Positions 31,659 through 42,300 of a stretch of DNA of 64,000 bases are shown here, in pieces. The position numbers were made by a program, and so were the translations under genes. The DNA is from a virus: the IMG/VR virus record IMGVR_UViG_3300036820_000007, positions 34,489 through 98,488 of that record; one strand, written 5' to 3'. A model generated the notes under the pieces. The model saw only the letters and a list, made by a program, of their open reading frames with translations, did no database searches and was not told the DNA's origin. The stretch's first letter is position 1. Each line of letters begins with the position of its first letter.

Positions 31659-32963
31659 ATGCCGACCCAGACCTACACCACGTCCGGTACGCACACTTTC
31701 ACCGTCCCCGCCGGGGTCACGTCGCTGATCGTGGAATGCTGGGGCGCGGGCGGGGGTGGCGGCGGCGGCGGCCGGGGTGGTGGCCCGTACCCGAACAGCG
31801 GCGCGGGCGGGGGTGGCGGCGGCGAGTATGCGGCCGCGACCGTTGCGGTCACCGCCAGCGCGCCTTACACGGTCACGGTCGCCGGCGGGGGCGCGGGAGG
31901 CGGCGCGGGAGGCAGTCCCGGGCACAGCCCCGCGGCAACCACCTTCCCGGGCAATGACGTCACGGTCACCGCCAACTCCGGTGAGGGCGCCGACGGCGGC
32001 TTCGCCGGGAGCGGGGGCACGGGCAGCACCAACAGTACCCATTTTGATGGCGGCAATGGCGGTTCGGCTTCCTACTCCAATGGGGGCGCCGGGGGCGGTT
32101 CGTCAGCGGGCACCGGCGCGTCGGGCAACCCTGGCCAGACCGCCATTGGCGAGGCGGGCGGCGGCGGCGCGGCGCCATCTGGCGGCGGCGATGGCGGCGA
32201 TGGCGGCGAAACCGGCAGCGGTGGCGACTCCGGTACCGGGCCAGGCGGTGGCGGCGGGGGCGGGTACGGCACCAGCGTCGGCGACGCCGCCGGAGGCGCC
32301 GGGGCCACCGGGCAGGTCATCATCACCTGGAGCGTTGCCACCGTCACGGCCGGCCTGGCCGCAGCATTTACCCTGACCGCCAGCGCCACCACCGCGGGTA
32401 TCGCGGCGCTGAGCGCCACTGCGGCCATCAGTGCCTCGGCTTCGTCCGTCGTCCCGCAGCCAATAGCGGCACAGGTCACCGTGACCCCCACTGCCTCCAC
32501 GGGTTACGGCGCAACCCTGAGCACCTCTGCAACGCTGGAGCCCGCGCCCACCTTGATCTACGGCGCCTCCCTGCCGATGGCAACCACTTTCGCGGTGGCG
32601 ACTCCCGGCCCGCTCGCGGCTGCAGTGATCGCGGTTGCCGGGACGCTCGTCGCGTACCCGCCGCCCGTGCCTACGGCCAACGCGCTGCTCCCGGTCAGCG
32701 TCGTGCTGACGGTGGTGACGGATACCGGCGGCGCGGCCGTCCTGCCAGTTGCCGTGGTCCTGGATGCGCTGCCCGGCTCTTACGGCATTGCCAGCCTGGA
32801 TGCGCAAGCCGCTCTCACCTCAGCAGGCGGCAACGTGGCCACCACCGCTGCCCTGTTCGCGGAGACCGCCCTTGAGCCTGCGCTGACGCTGCTCACCGTC
32901 TACACCCTCGAAGTCTGGTCGACCCCGGACAAGGTCAAGCGTTCCGGCGCGATCATGCAGTAA
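31659..32963 (+). CDS. Glycine-rich tail adhesin, second copy
   Basis: 434 residues. It begins with TYTTSGTHTFTVPAGVTSLIVECWGAGGGGG, so the glycine-rich tip domain starts near residue 1 with no docking head, and runs to about residue 222 (GQVIITWS). The remaining ~200 residues are Ala/Thr/Val-rich repeats (ATVTAGLAAAFTLTASATTAGIAAL...) ending LEVWSTPDKVKRSGAIM. The missing N-terminal docking part distinguishes it from the copy at 27028. ATG 31659. Confidence 0.75.
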   Translation: MPTQTYTTSGTHTFTVPAGVTSLIVECWGAGGGGGGGGRGGGPYPNSGAGGGGGGEYAAATVAVTASAPYTVTVAGGGAGGGAGGSPGHSPAATTFPGNDVTVTANSGEGADGGFAGSGGTGSTNSTHFDGGNGGSASYSNGGAGGGSSAGTGASGNPGQTAIGEAGGGGAAPSGGGDGGDGGETGSGGDSGTGPGGGGGGGYGTSVGDAAGGAGATGQVIITWSVATVTAGLAAAFTLTASATTAGIAALSATAAISASASSVVPQPIAAQVTVTPTASTGYGATLSTSATLEPAPTLIYGASLPMATTFAVATPGPLAAAVIAVAGTLVAYPPPVPTANALLPVSVVLTVVTDTGGAAVLPVAVVLDALPGSYGIASLDAQAALTSAGGNVATTAALFAETALEPALTLLTVYTLEVWSTPDKVKRSGAIMQ

Positions 32964-32982
32964 CCAGCGGGGGTGAAATGCG

Positions 32983-34749
32983 GTGACTGCCTCCGGTTAC
33001 GGCGCAGATGATATGCTTCCTACCTCCGGGGGAACTATGTCCGGAAATCTCACCCTCGAAGGCACCCCGAACCCGCTGACCATCCCTGCGGGCGCCGCCA
33101 TTGGCGACGTCTGGACCTGCACCGACAGCGAGGGCGACGGCGAGTGGGCTCCGGCGGGCGTCAGCACCATCGACGGGGTGACCGTCTCCGGCACGCCATC
33201 GACCGGCCAGTCCATCACCGCAACCTCGCCGACGACGGCAAACTGGCAGACCCCTGCGGCCGGGGTCACCCTCGACTCGACCGCTTCCGACATCCAGCCG
33301 CTGGCCTCGTCAGCTTCAGCCGGCAGCGAGGGCAAGGCGGCCGACTCCGGGCACGTCCACCCGAACACGGGCCTGATCACGACCTCGACGACGCCGGGCG
33401 GCGTCCTCAGTGGCGGCACCTACCCGAACCCCACGGGCCTCGCCGCTTCCGGGGTCACCGCCGGGTCATACACCGCAGCGAACATCACCGTCGGCACTGA
33501 CGGGCGCGTTACCGCGGCGGCAAACGGCAGCGGGGGCCTGGGCGTCACCGTCAGCGGGACTCCGGTTGAAGGCCAGGCCCTCGTCGCAACGAGCAGCTCC
33601 GCGGCCATCTGGGAAGGCGTCTTCGGCACCAGGCCGGAGTTCTTCGGGACGATCAACGGCACCAGCGACGGCGCGATCATCAACGACGCCATCTCCGCGA
33701 TCAACTCGGGCAGCGCACCCGGGCCGCTGGTGCTCACTGGCGCCTACAATATCGAGCAGCCGATCGTGGTACAGCCCGGCGTGAACCTGTGGGGCACCGG
33801 CCAGGGCAACCGCCAGGTCACGCCGAACACGTTCACGGGCGCCTTCATTAGGCCTAACTCCTCGTTCTCCGGCTCTGCGCTGATCACGATTGGCAGCACC
33901 GCGTCGACCAGCGGCGAGGCGGCCGCCAATCCGTGCGGCGCCCTCTTGTTCGGGATCTGCCTGTCGGGGGTCACCTCGGGCGGCACGAGCGTGACAAGTA
34001 CGCCCGGGCTGCTGGTCACCGATACCGCGGACGTGCACCTGGCCCAGTGCTTCGTATCCAACTTTGACCGTTCCGGCGGCACCGGTTACGGGGTGTCGGT
34101 CTACTCGGGCACAGCCAATTACGGCTACGGCTTCCAGATGCAAAATTCGCAGGTCTCGAACTGCGCCTACGGCGTCTCCGTCAACGGCCTCGGCGCGACG
34201 GACGGCCGGATTTCCGGCAACCTGTTCCACTCGAATACATACCAGCTGACCATTGGCTCGAGTGCGGGCGGCGGCGGCATGCAGTGCACCAGTAACCACT
34301 ACAGCTACACCGCGGTCTCCACCAGCGGGGCATATCACCTCAGCCTGGGTTCCGCAGCGGGCGATGCGGTCATCAATGGCGAGTACTTCGACCAGATGGG
34401 CACGTCGCAGGTTCCTGTTCTGCTGTCCACCGCAAAGCTGGTGTTCTGCAATAACCACTTCCTGGCTTACGGTTCGTGCGCGGCCGCGAGCCTGGTCAAG
34501 CTCACCACGGCGTCCCAGGAAACGTCGTTCTGCAACAACCAGATGAACGGTAACGGATCGTCAGTGACATCTCTGCTGCAGTTCACCAACGGCAGCATCA
34601 CCACCACGCCAGCCGGCGGCGTGTGGGCGAACAACGTCTGCTACGGCGCCCCTGACGCCACGGCTGCGCTCATTGGCTCGGGTGGCGCCGCGATCAGTGC
34701 TACGAGCAGTTCATCTGTCTATGTCGCAGGCAACGTTGTCTCGTCGTGA
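32983..34749 (+). CDS. Beta-helix tail fibre
   Basis: 588 residues from GTG 32983. An N-terminal shaft with repeated VSGTP.TGQSITATS.T.ANWQTP and SGGTYPNPTGLA motifs (~1-210) is followed by a right-handed beta-helix (~220-560): GAYNIEQPIVVQPGVNLWGTG, NSQVSNCAYGVSVNGLGATDGRISGNLF. The beta-helix places it with polysaccharide-binding or -cleaving spikes, but no catalytic signature could be identified by eye. Confidence 0.75.
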   Translation: MTASGYGADDMLPTSGGTMSGNLTLEGTPNPLTIPAGAAIGDVWTCTDSEGDGEWAPAGVSTIDGVTVSGTPSTGQSITATSPTTANWQTPAAGVTLDSTASDIQPLASSASAGSEGKAADSGHVHPNTGLITTSTTPGGVLSGGTYPNPTGLAASGVTAGSYTAANITVGTDGRVTAAANGSGGLGVTVSGTPVEGQALVATSSSAAIWEGVFGTRPEFFGTINGTSDGAIINDAISAINSGSAPGPLVLTGAYNIEQPIVVQPGVNLWGTGQGNRQVTPNTFTGAFIRPNSSFSGSALITIGSTASTSGEAAANPCGALLFGICLSGVTSGGTSVTSTPGLLVTDTADVHLAQCFVSNFDRSGGTGYGVSVYSGTANYGYGFQMQNSQVSNCAYGVSVNGLGATDGRISGNLFHSNTYQLTIGSSAGGGGMQCTSNHYSYTAVSTSGAYHLSLGSAAGDAVINGEYFDQMGTSQVPVLLSTAKLVFCNNHFLAYGSCAAASLVKLTTASQETSFCNNQMNGNGSSVTSLLQFTNGSITTTPAGGVWANNVCYGAPDATAALIGSGGAAISATSSSSVYVAGNVVSS

Positions 34750-34850
34750 CGAATGCCCTGAGCGGTACCCGCTGTAGCTAGCTCGCATCGGCAACGCTGC
34801 CATCTTCATGTGTCGCGGTACGCCCATTCGCATGCCCAGGGGGGTGCCGC
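34750..34850 (+). other. Short gap with CATGCCC motif
   Basis: 101 nt between fibre genes with no gene. ATTCGCATGCCCAGGGGGGTG (34826-34846) repeats the tail of the intergenic element and provides the ribosome binding site for ATG 34851; no clear hairpin or T-tract precedes it. Confidence 0.4.
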
Positions 34851-37800
34851 ATGGGTCTGGAAAAAGTCACCCTAACTGGGACATATCTTGACGGCTCGGG
34901 ACAGCCGCTTTTCGGCACGGTCACGTTCGCGCCCTCGGTGCCGCTCACCGACATCACCGACTCCGAGATAGTCCTGCAGTCCCCGGTCACGGTGGCGGTC
35001 AACAGCGCCGGCCAGTTCAGTGTCGCCCTCTACGGCACCGACGACGCCGACCTGGCGCCCAGCGGATGGACGTGGCAGGTCACCGAGAGCATCGCCGGGC
35101 TGACGCCCTCCACGTGGAGCTTCTTCCTCGCCTACGCGGACGGCACCACCCAGGACATCTCCGCGCTGACACCTGTGGCCGAGGTTACCCCCGTATCGGC
35201 CTACCTGCCGGAATCCGGCGGCACGGTGAGCGGCCCGATCATCCTCGGCGGCTCGCCACCGCTGAAGCTGCCCACGGGCACCAGCGGGGACGTGCTGACC
35301 TCGGACTCGTCCGGGAACCTGACCCTGCAGGCCGCAGCAGCAGGCGCCCCGCTTGCGTCGCCAGCCTTCACTGGCATCCCGACAGCACCCACCGCATCGG
35401 CGCTGACTGACGACACTCAGATCGCCACGACGGCATATGCGGACAGCGCGGTGGGCGTCGAGAAGACCCGCGCCGAGACAGCGGAGGCGCTGCTGGCCGC
35501 GCTGGCCGGGGCCACCTTCAGCGGGGCCGTCACGATGCAGGACGGCCTGGACATCACCTCGGGCAGCCTCGACGTCGGCGCCTACTTCGCCTACAACGGC
35601 AGCCAGCTGACCCTGAACCTCGTCGACTCCTACGGCGGGCTGCACATCCTGGGCCGCTCCGGCGGCGAGGCGTCGATCGCCATCCAGCCCGACAATGTGG
35701 GCAACGGCGACGCCGGGCAGTGGGTGCTGTACACCAACGGCAGCGACCTGAACAGCCCGAACGACTTCGCCTGGTACTCGGCCCAGCTTGGCGCCGCGGT
35801 GTTCGTCCTGCAGAGCGCCACCGGGAACCTGGGCGTCGGGACCAACGACCCGACTTCCCGGCTGCACGTCGCCGGGACGTGCCATGTCACCGGAGCGGTC
35901 ACGTTCGACACGGCGCTCCCGATCTCTGGCGGCGGCACCGGGGCGGGGACGGGTGCGCCGGCTGCGCAGAACGACGTCTTCGCCGGCCCGGCCTCGGGCG
36001 GCTCCGGTGCACCCTCCTTCCGCAGCCTGGTCGCCGCGGATGTCCCGACGCTGAACCAGTCGACCACAGGGAACGCAGCAACAGCCACCGCGGCGGCAGG
36101 ACTGGAGAGCGCGACAACGACCGTTGTCGTGTCCGGGGCGACTGCTCCGGCCAGCGGCCAGGTGCTGACCGCCACTGGCGGCACGGCGGCCGACTGGGCC
36201 ACGCCCGCATCCGGGTTCGCGAACCCGATGACGACGCAGGGCGACATCATCTACGAGAACGGCACCCCAGCGGCTGCGCGGCTGGGGGGGCCGACCTCGG
36301 CGACGAAGCAGTACCTGCAGTCCACGGGCACTGGCTCGGCGCCGCAGAACCCGGCGTGGGGCACGATCGCGTCCGGCGACGTTCCTGCCCTCAACCAGTC
36401 CACGACTGGCACTGCCGCGAATCTGTCCGGTACCCCCGCGCTGCCGAGCGGGACCACCGCAACCACGCAGACCACGGGCGACAGCAGCACGAAGCTGGCA
36501 ACTGACGCGTTCGTCAGCACTGCAGTCGCAACCGAGACGACGCGGGCCGAAGCCGCAGAGGCGCTTCTCGCCCCGCTGGCCAGCCCGGCCCTTGCCGGCT
36601 CACCCACCGCGCCGACGAAGAGCGCCCTGACGAACAGCATCGACATAGCGACCACGGCCTACACGGACGCGGCTGTCTCCGTGGAGACCACCAGGGCCGA
36701 AGCTGCCGAGGCACTGAAGGCCGGGCTGCTCACCCCGACAGGCGTCAAGACCGGCGCTTACCCCGCGAACCCGGGCGACTTCGTCATCTGCAACGCGAGC
36801 ACCGCGTTCACGGTAACCCTTCCCACGGCACCGGCGAACCTGACCGTCGTCGGGCTCAAGATGGTTGCGCAGACGAGCGCCAACCAGATCGCGATCGCCT
36901 GCGGCGGCTCGGACGTGATCAACGTCTCCGGGACCACCTCCGGCACGCTGAAGCTGCTGAACCAGGGCGTCGTCTTCCAGTACCAGACAGGCTCGCCGGG
37001 CATCTGGTACGTGCTCGGCGACGATGTGCCCCTGTCGCAACTGGACTCGCGGTACCTGTCGGCGTCCAGCACCGTCACGGTCGCTGAGGGCGGCACCGGG
37101 GACTCCACGCTTACTGCCTACGCACCGCTGGCCGGGGGCACCACCAGCACGAGTGCGGTGCAATCGGCCAGCACCGGGATGAGCACCTCCGGCAACGTAC
37201 TGACCTCCACCGGGTCGTCCTCGCTGCCGACCTTCCAGGCGCTCCCGACGGCCAGCACGAGCGCCAAGGGCATCATCGAGATCGACGGGACCGCCGGGGA
37301 CATCCAGGCGGTCGGGACGCAGGCAGCCGGGTCCAACGGGCTCGCTGCGGACTCGGGCCACGTCCACGGGCTGGCGTTCTTCGCCCAGTACACCAGCAAT
37401 GCCACACCTACGCTGCCTGCCGGGACGTACGAGATCGCCTGCCTCGGCGGCGGTGCCGGCGGCGGCGGGGCAGGAGCGGCGACAGGGACCACCCTGCAGG
37501 TCGGCGGTGGTGGCGGCGGGTCCGGGGCCACCGTGCGGCTGATCGTGACCCTGGCGTCGTCAACCACGCTCACAGTCACGATCGGGAGCGGGGGCAGCGG
37601 CGGCAGCGGCGGAGCCACGGCAGGCGCTACAGGCGTCAGCGGCGGCTACGGAACTTCTACGACAGTGACCGGGACCGGGGTGAGCATCCTTGCCTGCGGC
37701 GGCTGCCCAGGGCGCCTGTCGGCAGGCAACTCGACGACCGCGGCGGACGGCGGGGCATGGGGGACGGGCCAGCTGGCCGCGCAGATCTCCACGACCCTTC

Positions 37801-38126
37801 CCGGCAACCCAGGGTCAGGCGGGATGAGCGGCGGCGGTTACGCCACCGGCCCGGTGGATCTGGCCGCCGGCGGCGGTGCCGGAGGTGGCGCGGCCACCAG
37901 CACCCTCGGCGGGGGCGGGGGGGCGGCAGGCACCTACAGCGCTGCGTTCACCCAGGTGGCTACCAGCGGCGCGTCCGGGACCGCGGCAGGCGTCCAGGGC
38001 GGCGCGGCGGCGGCCAACTCCGGCGGTGGCGGTGGCGGTGGCGGTGGCGGCGCTGCGGGGACTGGTGCGGGGGGCCAGGGCGGCGCTGGTGGTTCTGGGC
38101 TCGTGATTATCCGCCGGCTGGCCTGA
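34851..38126 (+). CDS. Large multi-module tail fibre with glycine-rich tip
   Basis: 1091 residues. Order: shared N-terminal module (LEKVTLTGTYLDGSGQPLFGTVTFAPS, ~1-120); shaft with AEALLAALAG / ASPALAGSPTAPTKSALTNSIDIATTAYTDAAVS repeats; a segment with SGSLDVGAYFAYNG...SRLHVAGTCHVTGAVTFD like phage fibre/peptidase S74-type strands (~240-360); a module homologous to residues ~60-160 of the spike at 13006 (NPGDFVICNASTAFTVTLPTAPANLTVVGLKM); and a glycine-rich tip (~840-1085) ending GLVIIRRLA. The mosaic build suggests domain exchange among fibres. Confidence 0.8.
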   Translation: MGLEKVTLTGTYLDGSGQPLFGTVTFAPSVPLTDITDSEIVLQSPVTVAVNSAGQFSVALYGTDDADLAPSGWTWQVTESIAGLTPSTWSFFLAYADGTTQDISALTPVAEVTPVSAYLPESGGTVSGPIILGGSPPLKLPTGTSGDVLTSDSSGNLTLQAAAAGAPLASPAFTGIPTAPTASALTDDTQIATTAYADSAVGVEKTRAETAEALLAALAGATFSGAVTMQDGLDITSGSLDVGAYFAYNGSQLTLNLVDSYGGLHILGRSGGEASIAIQPDNVGNGDAGQWVLYTNGSDLNSPNDFAWYSAQLGAAVFVLQSATGNLGVGTNDPTSRLHVAGTCHVTGAVTFDTALPISGGGTGAGTGAPAAQNDVFAGPASGGSGAPSFRSLVAADVPTLNQSTTGNAATATAAAGLESATTTVVVSGATAPASGQVLTATGGTAADWATPASGFANPMTTQGDIIYENGTPAAARLGGPTSATKQYLQSTGTGSAPQNPAWGTIASGDVPALNQSTTGTAANLSGTPALPSGTTATTQTTGDSSTKLATDAFVSTAVATETTRAEAAEALLAPLASPALAGSPTAPTKSALTNSIDIATTAYTDAAVSVETTRAEAAEALKAGLLTPTGVKTGAYPANPGDFVICNASTAFTVTLPTAPANLTVVGLKMVAQTSANQIAIACGGSDVINVSGTTSGTLKLLNQGVVFQYQTGSPGIWYVLGDDVPLSQLDSRYLSASSTVTVAEGGTGDSTLTAYAPLAGGTTSTSAVQSASTGMSTSGNVLTSTGSSSLPTFQALPTASTSAKGIIEIDGTAGDIQAVGTQAAGSNGLAADSGHVHGLAFFAQYTSNATPTLPAGTYEIACLGGGAGGGGAGAATGTTLQVGGGGGGSGATVRLIVTLASSTTLTVTIGSGGSGGSGGATAGATGVSGGYGTSTTVTGTGVSILACGGCPGRLSAGNSTTAADGGAWGTGQLAAQISTTLPGNPGSGGMSGGGYATGPVDLAAGGGAGGGAATSTLGGGGGAAGTYSAAFTQVATSGASGTAAGVQGGAAAANSGGGGGGGGGGAAGTGAGGQGGAGGSGLVIIRRLA

Positions 38127-38464
38127 TGCCACTTCCCGGCGGCCTGGACACGGTCGTGGTGACAGGCGCCTTCCTGGATCCGTCCGGCGCGCCGCTGGCC
38201 GGGAACATCACCTTCGCCCCGTCAGCCGTGGTCAGCGACTCCACGGGTCACGTGGTGCTCGACAGCCCCCGGTTCTACTGGCTGGCCGAAGGCTCCTTCG
38301 AAAGCGAGCCGCTGGTAGCCACCGACAACGACCTGTCGCCCAGCGGATGGCTGTATGCCCTCACGATCGCGGTGGAAAATACGCAGCCAGCCGTCTACGA
38401 GGTGGCCATCCCGCACGACCCGTCCCCGGTGGACATCTCGGTCCTTATTGCTGCTGCGGGGTAA
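38126..38464 (+). CDS. Short fibre N-module protein, second stand-alone copy
   Basis: 112 residues. ATG 38126 overlaps the previous stop (TGATG). It consists only of the shared module: LPGGLDTVVVTGAFLDPSGAPLAGNITFAPSAVVSDSTGHVVLDS...LSPSGWLYALTIAVENTQP. Like the protein at 12640 it has no shaft. The homing endonuclease relic lies convergently and overlaps its last 70 nt, so it may be the remaining N-terminus of a longer fibre cut off by that insertion. Confidence 0.75.
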   Translation: MPLPGGLDTVVVTGAFLDPSGAPLAGNITFAPSAVVSDSTGHVVLDSPRFYWLAEGSFESEPLVATDNDLSPSGWLYALTIAVENTQPAVYEVAIPHDPSPVDISVLIAAAG

Positions 38465-39241
38465 TCTGATGTCGCCTCAGGCCGCCCGACTCGCCGCCTC
38501 TTTGCGGCGGCGCCGCGTGGCGCGCACGTGCCGCCACAGAAGCGGACCGGCTGCGCGTGGCGAGACTGAAACCCGGTCCCGCATTCCGTGCACACCCAGG
38601 TCACATACTCGCGCTGCGCCCAGATTTGCTTGATCGACTCCGACGCGAATCGAGTCGCCTGGGCGCGCGCGGCGTATCGCTCCAGTTCCCGGTCAACCGG
38701 CACCTCAAGGCGCTTGGCCTCCTCGTATGCTCGCTCGTCGGAGAAATTAAGGTATGCGTATTCGCTATCCGCATCAATGGCAGCCAAGTCAACCGCGCGG
38801 GCCGCATCCACCTCGGACCTGAAGTAGCCAAGAAACGTTTCCGCGCCGCGGATGCGCCGCCGAGCGGCCCACTTGCGGTGACGCGAAACAAAGATGACGC
38901 CCCGATAGCAGGAAGACCCGACAACCGGCCGGGCGTTCGCTGCATTCTGGGCGTCCGTCACGTCGCGCAGGTTAGAACGCTGATTGTTGAGACCATTGTG
39001 GTCGATGTGGTCGGTCAGCGCGTATCCGGTTAGCAGGGTATTCATGCGCAGCGTCTTCCGCTTCCCAGTGCTAATGCGGATGGTCGTGACGGCATACGGC
39101 CCGTTCGCCCGGCGCCCTCGGGCCCCGGGGCTTCACTTCCCAGACGTTCCAGCGGTACCGCATGACGAGGTCGTAGTTAGCGTCGTCCACCAGCGCTACG
39201 CGACCCGCAGCCTTCTTCCCGTAAAGGGGCACGGTTTTCAC
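38395..39241 (-). pseudogene. HNH-AP2 homing endonuclease, frameshifted
   Basis: From GTG 39241 the frame gives KTVPLYGKKAAGRVALVDDANYDLV, the standard start of phage HNH homing enzymes, but it hits a stop near 39070. A one-base shift around 39105-39120 restores NGPYAVTTIRISTGKRKTLRMNTLLTGYALTDHIDHNGLNN (HNH core with DHID..G..NQR.NLR), then an AP2-like DNA-binding domain (SRHRKWAARRRIRGAETFLGYF) and a C-terminal zinc ribbon (CTECGTGF...CGGTC). The intact part runs 39045-38395. It lies between two fibre genes, opposite in direction, a usual invasion site. It may be inactive, or the shift may be a sequence error. Confidence 0.8.
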
Positions 39242-39354
39242 GTCGGTCTGCTCCAGTCAGATCGCCCGAGCCCCGGGCCGGACTACGAGTGCTCGCAACA
39301 CTCCCGGTCGCGGGGATTTTTCGCGCCTTTATTCTATCGCAACCAGGTGGTGAA

Positions 39355-42300
39355 ATGGCGCTCCCTGGTGACCTCGCCCAAGTGACGATCACTGGGACGT
39401 TCCTCGATCCCTCGGGGATGCCGCAACGCGGCTTTGTGTCATTCGCCGCGAATTGCGTGTTGACCGACGTGGCGGACTCGGTAGTAATTGCCGCGGTCGC
39501 GCGGACCTACGAACTGGTGAATGGCTCGTTCAGCGCCACTCTGGTCGGGACGGACGCTACCCAGATAGCCCCTGCGGGCTGGGCTTATGAAATTGTCATA
39601 GCGATCGTTGGGACGCCGCAGTACAGCTTCGCCGCCTTCGCGCCGTCCGCCGACTCCCCGCTGGACATCTCCGAGCTCGCACCCATCCAGCTGTCCGCCG
39701 AGATGACCTCCTACCTCCCTGCCTCCGGCGGCACGATGACCGGGCCGCTGTACGCGCAGACGCCCACGGAGCCGGGCGAAGTCGCAACCCTCGGCTATGT
39801 CCAGTCCGTCACCGCAGGCCTGTCGGCGAAAGCGCCGTGCCAGGAAGCGACCACAGCGGCCCTTCCAGCCAACACCTACAACGCCGGGGCGATGACGCTG
39901 ACCGCCAATTCGGTCGGCACGCTCATCGTCGACGGAACCGTGGCCAGTTCGAACGACCGGGTGCTGGTTCAAAACGAGGTCACTGCGGCGAACAACGGCA
40001 TCTACGTGCTCACCAGTGTGGGCGCATCCATGGAGCCGTACGTCCTGACCCGCTCGCCCGACATGGACTCCGGTGACGAAGTACCCGGCGCCTATGTGTT
40101 CGTCGAAAACGGCGCCGCCAATGCCGGGTCCGGATACATCGTTGCCGGGACCGGCCCGTACACGATCGGCACGACGGCGATCACCTGGGAAGAGTTCTCC
40201 ACTGTCGGCGAACTCGTCCCCGGCACCGGGCTGACCCTGACCGGTTCCACGCTGTCGCTGACCACGCCCGTCACGATCACCAGCGGCGGAACAGGGGCCG
40301 GGTCGGCGTCAGCCGCACTGGCGAACCTGGGCGGCGCTGCCGTCGCCGGGGATCTGGGCGGTGCGTCGGCATCGCCTACCGTGGCCAAGATCCAGGGGAC
40401 CGTCATCTCCACTCCGCCGACCGGCGGAAGCGCCACCACCGAGTACCTGCGCGGCGACGGCTCCTGGGATGTCCCGCCTGGCTCCGGGATTACGCTCGCC
40501 GGGGACCTTGGCGGCAGCGATTCCAGTCCTGAGGTCGTCAGCACCCACCTGGCGTCGCCGCTGCCCGCAGCGCAGGGTGGCGCTACCGCCTTCAGCCCCA
40601 TGAGCTATGGCGCGGTGGGCAACGGTGTCCACGACGACACCACGGCCGTGCAGGCTGCGTTCGCCACCGCCGCCACCACATACGGCGCTGTCGACCTCGG
40701 CACCTACACGTTCCTCACGTCCTCCCCGGTGACCGTCGCCTCGAACACCCTGGTCCGGGGGGCGTCGATCCTCGGCGGCGGCACCATCCAGAACGCCACC
40801 TCGGACCTGTTCACCGTCACCGGCTCGGTCTCCCACGTCACGTTCCGCGACTGCACGCTGATCTCCCAGACCGGCGGCGGCCACATCTGGAACGCCTCAT
40901 CCGCGCCGTCGATGAGCTTCTGGGAGATAACCGGCGTCCAGGCCATCCAGGACAACCCCGGCAAGGCCATCTGGTACCAGGCCGGCGGCCTGATGATCGA
41001 CTTCCTGGTCGGCGACCTCTGCTACTTCCAGTGCGCCCTCCTTGCCACGGTCTCACCGTGGACCGTCGGCTCCGGGAGCAACCTCGAGGTCAACCAGACC
41101 GCTTTCCGCCGCATGCGCGCATCTGCCCAAGGCGCCCCGGTGCCGTTCTTCTCCTTCGACCGGGGCTCGACGGCGGGGTGGAACGAAGAGGTCGTCTTCG
41201 ACCACATCACGTTCGAGGTCACCACGGGCGGCGCGATCGCGATGACCGCCGCCCAGGACGTGCAGATCAGCATGTGCGCCCTGTGGGACATCCCCGCGCC
41301 GCGCACCGACGCGGGGTGCTCCACGAACTCGACCACCACGGTCACTGACCCCTCGGCGGTCAGCGGGGACCAGTACAAAGCCATCGCCGGGCCGGGCATC
41401 CCGCCGGGCACGGTGATCACCGCGGTCTCCGGCACCAGCTGCACGATCTCCCAGGCCGCGACCGCCACCGCAAGCAGCGTGACGTTCACCGTGGGCGGCC
41501 CCGCCGCGAACCAGTACGCGTTCGCCCGGTCGTCCGCTACCTACGCCTGCTCCAACATCCAGGTCCGCGGCGGAAGGGCCAACGAGAACACCGCGTCGGC
41601 CGGAACCGGCTTCAGCGACTTCTACGCCGACTCCTACACCGAGTACGTGATCGTTGATTCTCTCGGCGGCGAGTTCACCCCGGTCATCACGTCCCCCGCG
41701 CAGCAGACCACCCTGCTCAATCACGTCGCCGGGGTCGCAGTGCCCACCCTCACCGCGCCGCTGCTGATCCCGGCCGGGCTGACCGGGGCGACCGCGCCGG
41801 TGCGGTGGGCCGGGGGCACCACCGGGGGCGCCCCCGTGTCAGGCGCATTCGACACCGGGGACTTCATCACCGACTCGGGCCTCGGCACCATATGGGTCTG
41901 CACCGCCGGAGGCACGCCGGGCCACTGGACATCGCCGAACATCTCATCGCCGCCCGCTCCGAATGTCCAGTGGTTCACCGCGCCCGGTTCGTACACGTGG
42001 AACATGCCCGGCGGCGCGCAGACCGTTGACGTAGTCCTGCTCGCAGGCGGCAGCGGCGGCGGTTCCGGTGCGATCGAGGTGTCCGGGAACGCCGGGGGCG
42101 GAGGCGGAGGGGCGGGCGGCGGCATCACCCAGCGCACCTTCCTGGCCTCTGACCTTCCCTCCGCTGTGACCGGGACGGCTGGCGCGGGCGGCGCGGGCGG
42201 GGCGGCGGTCAGCGGGGGGTCCGCGACACCGGGGAACGGCGGCTCGCTCGGCGCTCCCACCACGTTCGGCATCTACTGCTCCTCCAGCGAGGGCTCGGCG

